This document shows, piece after piece, positions 34,801 through 41,493 of a DNA stretch of 64,000 nucleotides. The position numbers and the translations under genes were made by a program. Where the stretch lies: positions 3,634,001 through 3,698,000 of the forward strand of contig NC_022657.1 of assembly GCF_000494755.1 (NCBI RefSeq), written 5' to 3'. Position 1 is the first letter of the stretch. Every line of letters starts with the position of its first letter. The notes beneath the pieces are model-generated. The model ran no database searches. It saw only the letters and a list, made by a program, of their open reading frames with translations, and was not told the DNA's origin. This stretch comes from Amorphoplanes friuliensis DSM 7358 (lineage in GTDB: Bacteria > Actinomycetota > Actinomycetes > Mycobacteriales > Micromonosporaceae).

Positions 34801-36291
34801 GAGCTGCTGCGCGCCGACGGCTCCAAGCTGACCAAGCAGCAGATCCTCAATTCCGAGGGCGCGCCGGAGCAGCGCATCACCGCTCCGACGTCGTTCGCGG
34901 CCAAGCCCGGCAAGGGCATCGCCGCGGTTGCCCCGGCCGTTCAGGGTCCGCAGGCGGCACCCTGGTCGGACATCTCGGACTACCCGGCCACGGTGATGGA
35001 CAACCGCGTGGTGAACGTCGATGGCAAGGTCTACTCCATCGGTGGCACCGACGGCACGGCCTCGACGGCGAAGAGCTTCGTCTTCGACCCGGTCGCGCAG
35101 ACCTGGGCGCCGATCGCCGACCTTCCGGGCGCCCGCAGCGCCATGACCGTCGGTGTGCTCGACGGCAAGATCATCGCTACCGGCGGCTGGGCCGCGGCCG
35201 GTCCCGACGCCACCACCTGGTCGTACGACCCGGCGGCGGACGCCTGGACCAAGAAGGCCGACAACCCCGCGCCGCGCTCCGCGGCCGGCCAGGCCGTCGT
35301 CGACGGCAAGCTGTACGCCATCGGCGGCTGCACGACCTCCAGCTGTCTCCCGATGTCCAACGACGTCGTCCGGTACGACCCGGACGCCGACGCCTGGGAG
35401 ACCGTGGCGGACTACCCGAAGGCGCTCGCCTTCGCCGCCTGTGGTGGCATCGACGGTGCGGTCTACTGCACCGGTGGCAACGACGGTTCGGTGTCCCAGA
35501 AGGCCGGGTACACCTTCGACCCGTCCGCGGGCACCTGGGCCGCCATCGCCGACGCGCCGTCCGACAACTGGGCCAGCTCGTTCGCCGTCGCCAACGGCAC
35601 CCTGCTGGTCGTCGGTGGTTCGCAGGCCGGTGCGATCTCGAACGCCGGTTTTGCCTACGACCCGGCGTCGAACTCGTGGGCGAACCTGCCGAACGCCAAC
35701 ACCGCCCGGTACCGCGGCGGCGCGGCGTGCGGCTTCTACAAGGTCGGTGGCGCGTCCGGTGGCTTCACCGCGACGGCCGACAGCGAGGCACTGCCCGGGC
35801 TCGAGGAGTGTGCCGCGGGTGGCGCCGACGTCAGCTGGCTGAGCATCGACAAGACGGAGGCCACGCTGGCTCCGGGCGCCAAGGTCAAGGTCACGGTCGG
35901 TATGACCGCGAACGTCGACCAGCCGGGCACCTACTCCGGTGGCGTCGCGATCAAGGAGAACACGCCGTACTCGGTCCCGCCGGTCGACGTCACGCTGACC
36001 GCGCAGCCGCCGACGACGTGGGGCAAGCTGCTCGGCACGGTGTCCGGGAAGACCTGTTCCGGCACCAGCGCACCGCTGTCCGGTGCGACGGTCCAGGTGG
36101 ACTCGTGGGCGATGTCGTTCACCTTCACCACCGACGCCGCGGGCAAGTACGCCTACTGGATGGACAAGCGCAACAACCCGCTCACGATGATCGTCGCCAA
36201 GGACGGCTTCAAGCCGCAGACCCGGTCGACGAAGATCAACACCAGCACACCGGCGGTGGAGGACTTCGCTCTGCTGCCGGTCCGCTGCTGA
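31891..36291 (+). CDS. Secreted multidomain subtilisin-like protease with kelch repeats
   Basis: 1466 residues from a GTG at 31891 with AAGGAG eight bases upstream. A Sec signal peptide is cleaved near residue 39 (TPASA/AP). A prodomain (about 45-155) precedes the S8 domain, with Asp199 (NIDTGVQ), His245 (NNHGSHT), Asn345 of the oxyanion hole and Ser415 (FNGTSMAAPH). Then come two carboxypeptidase-regulatory-like beta domains (488-655), a MAM/immune-inhibitor-A-like jelly roll (670-830), a third regulatory-like domain (833-925), an Ig-like domain (927-980), about five kelch repeats (1025-1300) forming a beta-propeller, another Ig-like domain (1313-1370) and a final regulatory-like domain. It is probably an extracellular protease. 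Paralogous winged-helix regulators flank it. Confidence 0.93.
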   Translation: MSRRPSRRRGARSLVAAGMAGILAAGLVAIGSATPASAAPAASKDDKIRPELTAQLKDKNAGDFWIRFGAKADLSAASAIKDWDKRGKAVADALRKTAADSQAGIKAELDGTGTKYQTFWASNAIKVTGGSQAMVQSFAAHAEVQGLYPTREYKVPEVTKGATEKTVNALEWGIANINADDVWDQYGVTGEGITVANIDTGVQFDHPALVKSYRGNKGDGTFDHNYNWFDVADSCNGAPCDTNNHGSHTMGTMAGSDGANQIGVAPGVKWIAANGCCPSDAALIESGQWMLEPTDLAGANPDASKRPNIINNSWGTTLPSNDPFMEDVTLAWTASGIFGTWSNGNSGSGCNTSGSPGSSVSNFSSGAYDINNNIASFSSRGAGQNGEIKPNISAPGVNVRSSVRGSGYASFNGTSMAAPHLAGAIALLWSAAPALVGDVAATRALLDNTAIDKADTQCGGTTDDNNVFGEGRLDALALLNAAPIGDTGTLNGTVTAEATGAPIPNATVTLTGAAARDLTTGADGKFSSLLPAGEYQVAVTAFGYAGKTASATVTTGATTTVNFALAAVPSVTVSGAVTDGSGHGWPLYAKVSVAGPSGVSDYTTPANGRYSFSLPAGATYAITVDPEYPGYETVTKDLVVGTRNVTNNVAVPVDLEACTTAPGYAYKSDGEYETFDGSTAPAGWSVVDNAGNGQVWKFTDSGARGNLTGGTGNFAIIDSDDYGAGGRQDTSLVSPVIDLSGVATPVVRFNQDYDWLGTDKADVDVTVDGGTTWTNVLRQSADARGPRTTEVPLPQAAGKSAVQVRFHYYDATYEWWWEVDDVLIGSARTCEPVDGGLVLGNVKDENTGTYVNGATVTSDDAPGEKATSMATPDDTGLADGFYWMFSSKTGSHKFTAKAGNYVSQTKTVDVEADWATQANFELAAGQLSVSPTALAGTARMPSGKVSKSFTVTNTGKAPVDVEFSERDNGFELLRADGSKLTKQQILNSEGAPEQRITAPTSFAAKPGKGIAAVAPAVQGPQAAPWSDISDYPATVMDNRVVNVDGKVYSIGGTDGTASTAKSFVFDPVAQTWAPIADLPGARSAMTVGVLDGKIIATGGWAAAGPDATTWSYDPAADAWTKKADNPAPRSAAGQAVVDGKLYAIGGCTTSSCLPMSNDVVRYDPDADAWETVADYPKALAFAACGGIDGAVYCTGGNDGSVSQKAGYTFDPSAGTWAAIADAPSDNWASSFAVANGTLLVVGGSQAGAISNAGFAYDPASNSWANLPNANTARYRGGAACGFYKVGGASGGFTATADSEALPGLEECAAGGADVSWLSIDKTEATLAPGAKVKVTVGMTANVDQPGTYSGGVAIKENTPYSVPPVDVTLTAQPPTTWGKLLGTVSGKTCSGTSAPLSGATVQVDSWAMSFTFTTDAAGKYAYWMDKRNNPLTMIVAKDGFKPQTRSTKINTSTPAVEDFALLPVRC

Positions 36292-36314
36292 CCTGACGGG
36301 GTCCTGACAGAGAG

Positions 36315-36348
36315 CCGGCCCGCCTGCTGGAATCAGCAGGCGGGCCGG
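36315..36348 (+). terminator. Strong stem-loop terminator after the subtilase gene
   Basis: CCGGCCCGCCTGCTG, loop GAAT, CAGCAGGCGGGCCGG: a perfect 15 bp stem 23 bases after the subtilase stop, followed by TT. It probably ends the long transcript and may work in both directions, since the convergent regulator ends at 36429. Between them lies a small 17-base tandem duplication (around 36369-36402) with no coding value. Confidence 0.85.
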
Positions 36349-36428
36349 TTCGTCGGGAGGCGGGGCGGCTCGGGAAGCGGGACGGCTCGGGAAGCGGGAC
36401 GGCCCTGGCCGGAGGCGGGGCGGCTCGG

Positions 36429-36953
36429 TCAGCCGGTCGCCGCGAGCCGGTAGCCCACGCCGCGGACGGCGTGGATGGTGGCGGCGGCGTCGAGCAGGGC
36501 GAGCTTGGTCCGGACACGGCGGACGACCGAGTGGATGTCGGAGCCGCGGCCGAGGTGCTCGTTGCCCCACACCTCGAGGTGCAGCCGCTGGTAGGTCCAG
36601 ACCTGGCCGGGCGTCGCGACCAGGCAGTGCAGGAAGTCGTGCTCCAGCGGGGTCAGCCCGACCTCGCGGTCGTGCCAGCGCAGCACACGCCGGTCGGAGT
36701 CGACGCTCAGCGCCGCCGACGCCGGTGCGGTGGTCACGGGCTCGGCGACCGGCGGCCCGGCCACCGGTGCGGCCGTCGCCGCGACGGCCGAGGTCTCCAC
36801 GACGTTCAGGAACTGCCGGGCCTGGTCGACGCTCGACACGATCAGGAACGCCTCGGTGCCGCCGAGCAGCTGGGCGAGTTTCTTGCGATCATCCGGTGAG
36901 GAGGCGATGCCGATGGCCAACGACGCAACCGGACTCCCCAGCATGTCCCACAT
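36429..36953 (-). CDS. Winged-helix transcriptional regulator (Trans_reg_C), paralogue of 31089-31646
   Basis: 174 residues from the ATG at 36953, which has AAAGGG seven bases upstream; an in-frame GTG at 36977 is weaker. It has the same layout as the regulator at 31089: a short N-terminal unit (SLAIGIASSPDDRKKLAQLL, AFLIVSSVDQARQFLN), an Ala/Pro/Val-rich linker, then the winged helix (VGLTPLEHDFLHCL, WTYQRLHLEVWGNE, SVVRRVRTKLALLD, HAVRGVGYRL). The conserved phosphoacceptor set of a receiver domain is absent. Conservation of the shortened N-terminal unit in both proteins suggests it has a function of its own, perhaps ligand or protein binding. Upstream motif B starts 39 bases away. Confidence 0.82.
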   Translation of the reverse strand: MWDMLGSPVASLAIGIASSPDDRKKLAQLLGGTEAFLIVSSVDQARQFLNVVETSAVAATAAPVAGPPVAEPVTTAPASAALSVDSDRRVLRWHDREVGLTPLEHDFLHCLVATPGQVWTYQRLHLEVWGNEHLGRGSDIHSVVRRVRTKLALLDAAATIHAVRGVGYRLAATG

Positions 36954-36991
36954 GTGCCACCCTTTCCGGATCCCCACGATCTCCGGTCTGG

Positions 36992-37040
36992 CCTAGGTGA
37001 AGTTGATCAATCGATGCCTGACGATAATGCCGCATTGTCA
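36992..37040 (-). promoter_or_regulatory. Upstream motif B shared with the paralogous regulator gene
   Basis: CCTA, TTGATCA (37003-37009), CGATAAT and TGTC in the same order as motif A. TTGATCA lies 50 bases before the regulator's ATG. The rest of the 321-base gap to the ThuA gene is less GC-rich than the surrounding DNA and holds no gene I can support. Confidence 0.45.
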
Positions 37041-37274
37041 CACCGCGGTTAACCATTTCCGCCCCGAAGGACCCCGGTGTCCTGCCCGGATATCCCATTT
37101 GTGGCCACCGTATCAATGGCAATCAATGAAAATGCAGCGCTGCCTGGGACAAATGACGGTAATTGCCCGCGGAACCGGGCCGTGTCCAGGTGGTGCCATG
37201 TCGTCTTTGCGCCACACCCCGGTGCGAGCTGCGAAGATGACCATCACTGTAAGGATGGACCCGAGGGGGAGCTG

Positions 37275-37976
37275 ATGACACTCGAGCGCCGGGCGCTGAT
37301 TGTTCGCGGGGGCTGGGACGGGCACGAACCCGTCGCGGCCACCGATCTGTTCATTCCCTATCTGCGGGAGCAGGGCTTCACCGTCGAGGTGGCGGACTCC
37401 CCGGCGCCCTACGCGGATGCGGAGCTGATGGCCCGGACCGACCTGGTCCTCCAGTGCATGACCATGTCCTCGATCGAGCGCGAGGAGGTCGCCGGCCTGG
37501 TCGCCGCGGTCGCCGCCGGTACGGGTCTGGCCGGCTGGCACGGCGGCATCGTCGACTCCTACCGTGCCAGCGCCGATTACCTGCAGCTCGTCGGCGGGCA
37601 GTTCGCCGCGCACGCCGCCCGGACCGCGCCGGGGGAGCGCGCCGGTGAGCAGTCCGACAACTACGTGCCGCACCGCATCACCCTGACGGCCGCCGCGGCC
37701 GGCCACCCGATCACCGAGGGCCTGGCCGACTTCGACCTCGAGACCGAGCAGTACTGGGTGCTGACCGACGACTACAACGACGTCCTCGCCACCACGACCA
37801 CCGCCGTACGCCCGTGGGAGCCGTGGAGCCGGCCCGTCACCGCGCCCGCCGTGTGGACGCGCCGGTGGGGGCAGGGGCGCGTCTTCGTCGCCACGCCCGG
37901 CCACAAGACCGACATCCTGCAGGACCCGAACGTCCGGACCATCGTCGAGAGGGGACTGCTGTGGGCAGCCCGCTGA
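37275..37976 (+). CDS. ThuA-domain protein
   Basis: 233 residues from the ATG at 37275 with GAGGGGGA directly upstream; the longer frame from 37077 is promoter sequence. The ThuA fold, related to class I glutamine amidotransferases, shows RRALIVRGGWDGHEPVAA at the start, LVLQCMTMSS, TGLAGWHGGIVDSYR and HPITEGLADF, with EQYWVL toward the end and RVFVATPGHK. ThuA proteins take part in trehalose and related disaccharide use with ThuB, a Gfo/Idh-type dehydrogenase that makes 3-keto sugars. The next gene encodes a Gfo/Idh protein and overlaps by 16 bases, the same pairing. Confidence 0.87.
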   Translation: MTLERRALIVRGGWDGHEPVAATDLFIPYLREQGFTVEVADSPAPYADAELMARTDLVLQCMTMSSIEREEVAGLVAAVAAGTGLAGWHGGIVDSYRASADYLQLVGGQFAAHAARTAPGERAGEQSDNYVPHRITLTAAAAGHPITEGLADFDLETEQYWVLTDDYNDVLATTTTAVRPWEPWSRPVTAPAVWTRRWGQGRVFVATPGHKTDILQDPNVRTIVERGLLWAAR

Positions 37977-39058
37977 GGATCGGCGTCGTCGGCGCCGGCA
38001 AGATCAGTGCTCAGTACAGCGCCACGCTCGCCCGGCTGGCCGACCGGTTGCCGGTGACCGTGGTCGCCGACCTCGACGCCGGACGCGCCCAGCTCCTGGC
38101 CGATCAGCATCCCGGTGCCCGCGTCCTCGGCCTGCCGGACCTGTACGCCGCCGAGGACGTCGACGTGGTCCTCAACCTCACCACCCCGGCCGGGCACGCA
38201 CCCGTGGCTCTGGCCGCTCTCGCCGCCGGCAAGCACGTCTACGGCGAGAAGCCCCTGGCCGCGGTGAGCGCCGACGGCCGGGCGATCGCCGCCGCGGCCG
38301 CCGGCGCCGGTCTACGGGCCGCCTGCGCACCCGACACCGTGCTCGGGACCGGCGTGCAGACCGCCCGGGCCGCCGTCGACTCCGGGCTGATCGGCGTCCC
38401 CCACACGGCGACCGCCTTCATGACCGTGCCGGGTCACGAGCGGTGGCACCCCGACCCGGAGTTCTACTACCAGCCCGGTGGTGGCCCGCTGCTCGACATG
38501 GGCCCCTACTACCTGACCACCCTGATCCACCTGCTCGGACCGGTACGCCGCGTGGCGGGCATGTCGTCGCGCCCGCGCAGCGAACGCAGCATCGGGGACG
38601 GCCCGCGCGCCGGTACGACGTTCCCCGTCGAGGTCGACACGCACATCACCGGGGTCCTGGAGCACACCGGTGGCGCCCTGACCACGCTGATCATGAGCTT
38701 CGACGTGTGGGCGACCAACCTGCCGTTCATCGAGGTCTACGGCTCGTCGGGCTCGCTGTCGGTGCCGGACCCCAACCACTTCGCCGGGGACGTGCGGCTC
38801 TCCACCGCCGTCGCGCCGGAGTGGGTCACCCTCCCACCCACCTCCGGGTACGCCGGAGCGGGTCGTGGTGTGGGTCTGCTCGACCTGGCCGATGCCCTGT
38901 CGGAGGACCGCCCCCACCGCACGGGCGCCGACGTCGCGCTGCACGTGCTCGACGTCATGGAGTCGATGCTGGAGAGCGCCCGCACCGGCACCTCCGTCAC
39001 CGTGAGCACGACCTGCGAGCGGCCGGAGGGTTTCGGCGGCGTCATCGATCTGCCCTGA
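37961..39058 (+). CDS. Gfo/Idh/MocA-family oxidoreductase, ThuB-like by context
   Basis: 365 residues from a GTG at 37961, overlapping the ThuA gene by 16 bases and supported by GAGAGGGG about ten bases upstream. The Rossmann motif is GVVGAGKISAQY and the catalytic EKP is YGEKPLAAVS. The central motif GGGPLLDMGPYYLTTLIHLLG supplies the Asp/Tyr at the catalytic position, replacing the His seen in many members. It oxidises a sugar or polyol with NAD(P). The pairing with ThuA and the convergent GH130-like gene points to breakdown of an oligosaccharide or disaccharide. The last 17 bases overlap that convergent gene. Confidence 0.87.
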   Translation: MGSPLRIGVVGAGKISAQYSATLARLADRLPVTVVADLDAGRAQLLADQHPGARVLGLPDLYAAEDVDVVLNLTTPAGHAPVALAALAAGKHVYGEKPLAAVSADGRAIAAAAAGAGLRAACAPDTVLGTGVQTARAAVDSGLIGVPHTATAFMTVPGHERWHPDPEFYYQPGGGPLLDMGPYYLTTLIHLLGPVRRVAGMSSRPRSERSIGDGPRAGTTFPVEVDTHITGVLEHTGGALTTLIMSFDVWATNLPFIEVYGSSGSLSVPDPNHFAGDVRLSTAVAPEWVTLPPTSGYAGAGRGVGLLDLADALSEDRPHRTGADVALHVLDVMESMLESARTGTSVTVSTTCERPEGFGGVIDLP

Positions 39059-40532
39059 CCATGGCCGCGAGCAGCGCCTCGACCTCGACCGTGGCGAAGC
39101 CGATCCGGGCGTCGCTCGCGCCGTAGGGAAGCCACAGCACCCCGTCGTGGATCAGTCCGCCGCAGGAGTAGAGGACGTTGGGCACGTAACCGTCGCGTTC
39201 GGTCGCGTCGGGGGACAGCAGGGGGCCGGGGAGCTCGGCCAGCACGCGTTCGGGGTGGTCCAGGTCGAGCAGGATCGCCCCGATCGCGTACCGGCGCATC
39301 GTCCCGACACCGTGGGTGAGCACGAGCCACCCCGCGGAGGTCTCCAGGGGTGAGCCGCAGTTGCCGGTCTGGATCAGCTCCCAGCCGCGCCCGGGGGCGT
39401 GCAGCGGCACCGGCGTCCGCCACCGGGCCTGGTCGTCGAGCTCGGTCAACCCGATGGTCTCCCCGTCGGCCCGGGACAGCGCCAGCCGGCGCCCGCCCAC
39501 GGTACGCGGGAAGAGCGCAACACCCTTGTTGCGGACGCCGGGCCCTCGCATCGGCTCGATGTGGAACTGCCGCAGGTCCGGTGAGCTGATCGTCCGGGCC
39601 GCGATCTCCCGCCCGTCGTACGCCGTGTAGGTGGCCCAGTAGTCCGCCACCCCGTCGTCGCCGACGAACCGGACGAAGCGCGCGTCCTCCATGCCGTTGC
39701 TCTCCGCCGGGGTCGCCGGCCACAGCACCCGCTGGTGCAGGTGGGTGTCCTCCGGGAAGGCGGTCGCATAACCGGCGGCGTTGGTGCGGCGCAGCTGCTC
39801 GAGGGTGCGCTGGGCGTTCTCGCGACTGTGGAGGCCGTCCGGCAGTGTCCCGAGGACACTCTCGAACGTCGCGTCGTCGAAGTGCTCGGGCAGCGACCCG
39901 AGCAGCGCCGCCGCCACCTCGTTGTCCCAGCCGTCGTCGGCCAGGCCGGCCGCGAGCAGGTCGCGCCGGTGCCGGGCCGGGACGCGGCTGCCGGTGACCA
40001 GCGGGCCGGTGCGGCCGGCAACCGTCAGCTCGGTGCCGGGTCCGACGACCGCCGTGGCGAAGCCGATCGACGACAGGTGTCCCTCGCCGATCTGCCGCAC
40101 GCTCAGGGCCACCCGCAGCTGCCCGGCGCCGAGCCCGGTCTGGTCGGGGTGCTCGACAGCCGAGGGGTTGCAGAGGGCAGCGGCCTCCACGGCGTACTCG
40201 TTGGTGAAGTAGGCGCCGACCAGCAGCCGGCGCTGCGGTGAGAGATCGGCGGCGTGCTCCACTCGGTGCCGGACCAGCTCGAAGTGGTGCAGGAAGGTGC
40301 TCTCCAGATCGCGGTGCCGGTCCGCGAAGAGCGCCACGGTCTCCCCGAGCAGGCGGTCGACCTCGTCACCGGGCAGTCCGGCGATGCGGTCGATGAGGGC
40401 CTGGGCGCGGGTGCGGACGACGGCCGCGTCCTCACCCGGGACGAAGAGCTTGACGATGACCCGGCTCGGATCGGGTGTCAGCGAGACGCTCTGCCGGGCG
40501 GCGAGAAGGTCGGGCGTCGGTGAAAGCGTCAT
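39042..40532 (-). CDS. GH130-like glycoside phosphorylase/hydrolase
   Basis: 496 residues. The C-terminal 300 residues look like a five-bladed beta-propeller of family GH130, which includes beta-mannoside phosphorylases acting on mannosyl-glucose, mannan and N-glycan cores. Signature-like segments: NGMEDARFVRF (with the likely catalytic Asp), GVRNKGVALFPR, TGNCGSPLET, LVLTHGVGTMRRY and NVLYSCGGLIHDG. The N-terminal 200 residues are helical, with TNEYAVEAAALCNPS, as in the larger members of the family. The ATG at 40532 reads MTLSPTPDLL. It is convergent with the ThuA/Gfo genes. Its substrate is inferred only from the family. Confidence 0.8.
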   Translation of the reverse strand: MTLSPTPDLLAARQSVSLTPDPSRVIVKLFVPGEDAAVVRTRAQALIDRIAGLPGDEVDRLLGETVALFADRHRDLESTFLHHFELVRHRVEHAADLSPQRRLLVGAYFTNEYAVEAAALCNPSAVEHPDQTGLGAGQLRVALSVRQIGEGHLSSIGFATAVVGPGTELTVAGRTGPLVTGSRVPARHRRDLLAAGLADDGWDNEVAAALLGSLPEHFDDATFESVLGTLPDGLHSRENAQRTLEQLRRTNAAGYATAFPEDTHLHQRVLWPATPAESNGMEDARFVRFVGDDGVADYWATYTAYDGREIAARTISSPDLRQFHIEPMRGPGVRNKGVALFPRTVGGRRLALSRADGETIGLTELDDQARWRTPVPLHAPGRGWELIQTGNCGSPLETSAGWLVLTHGVGTMRRYAIGAILLDLDHPERVLAELPGPLLSPDATERDGYVPNVLYSCGGLIHDGVLWLPYGASDARIGFATVEVEALLAAMVRADR

Positions 40533-40599
40533 ACCGGATTCTCGCCGACGGCACCCGCCTCCCGGTCGGCAGGACGTCGCCCGGGGCTTCCCGACCAGC

Positions 40600-41355
40600 T
40601 CACAGGCCGCGCAGGTCGTGGGCGAACCAGGCGTTCGGCTCCACGTAGGTCGCGACGTCCCGGTCCGGATCGCAGAGCACCGGCACCGCGCCGCCGGGCA
40701 CGACGACCGGTCCGGCGGTGTCGAACGGCAACCCGGTCCACTCGCGCCAGCCGGCCAGCCCGGCCGTGATGGTCATCGAGTGCGGCGCGACCGCGACGAA
40801 GCGGCCGCCGGCCCGCTCGTGCACCCGGATCCAGGGGTCCGCCGCGGTGCCGTCGGGGCGGCGCCACGCCACGTACTCGGCCATGGACATGCCCACGTGC
40901 TCGTGCTTGTGGGTCGGGCGTACCGGGGCGAGGAGCTCGGTGTGACCCAGGCCGGCGGCGTTGCGCCGGGCCGCGTCCACCATCAGGGCCGACACCCCGC
41001 GGCCGCGCAGATCGGTCCGGACGGTCGCGAACAGCGCCGACACCGAGGCGCCCTTGCGCCCGGCGAGCGTGTCGGCGGCCGCGCTCAGCAGCACCGCGTC
41101 GTAACCGCCCGGCGGAGGGCCGCCGGTCTCGGTGAACGGCAGGGTGCAGACCATCGCGGCCGGACGGCCGGTTTTGCGCTCGACCGCGAGCAGTGTGTAC
41201 TCCGGGTGGCGGCCGACCAGATCGAGGAAGAGCGCCGCCGAGACGGGGTCCTGGTAGAGGAAGGGCGCCACGGCCGGATCCTCGAGCTGTCCCGCGAGCG
41301 GCACCCTGTCCGGTCGCTGGGACAGCGTGGTCACTTCGAGCCAGTGCGGGGCCAT
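40600..41355 (-). CDS. GNAT-like N-acetyltransferase
   Basis: 251 residues from the ATG at 41355; a much longer open frame continues upstream antisense to the GGDEF-EAL gene and is rejected. The acetyl-CoA-binding region is ALFATVRTDLRGRGVSALMVDAARR, with the R-x-x-G-x-G/A loop as RGRGVS. A HKHEHVGMSMAEYVAWRRPDG segment follows. The ending NAWFAHDLRGL is basic. Fold family only; substrate unknown. It lies 67 bases upstream of the GH130-like gene's start on the same strand (40533-40599) and divergent from the GGDEF-EAL gene. Confidence 0.78.
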   Translation of the reverse strand: MAPHWLEVTTLSQRPDRVPLAGQLEDPAVAPFLYQDPVSAALFLDLVGRHPEYTLLAVERKTGRPAAMVCTLPFTETGGPPPGGYDAVLLSAAADTLAGRKGASVSALFATVRTDLRGRGVSALMVDAARRNAAGLGHTELLAPVRPTHKHEHVGMSMAEYVAWRRPDGTAADPWIRVHERAGGRFVAVAPHSMTITAGLAGWREWTGLPFDTAGPVVVPGGAVPVLCDPDRDVATYVEPNAWFAHDLRGL

Positions 41356-41493
41356 GGGGAAACCCTGCCAGACGTGAATGAACTCAGTTCTCCGGCCCGG
41401 TTGCCGATCGGGAGCGGCGAACGCGTCCGCTGCAGACCTCGCTATGCGGCGGTGTTGACGACACACTGATCGGCGGACGACGGAGGAGGGCGG

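Noticed and set aside
31894..36570. 1558-codon open frame on the minus strand
   Set aside because: It is the antisense shadow of the subtilase-kelch gene: low-complexity Arg/Gly/Val composition and no domains, whereas the plus-strand protein has signal peptide, catalytic triad and ribosome-binding site.
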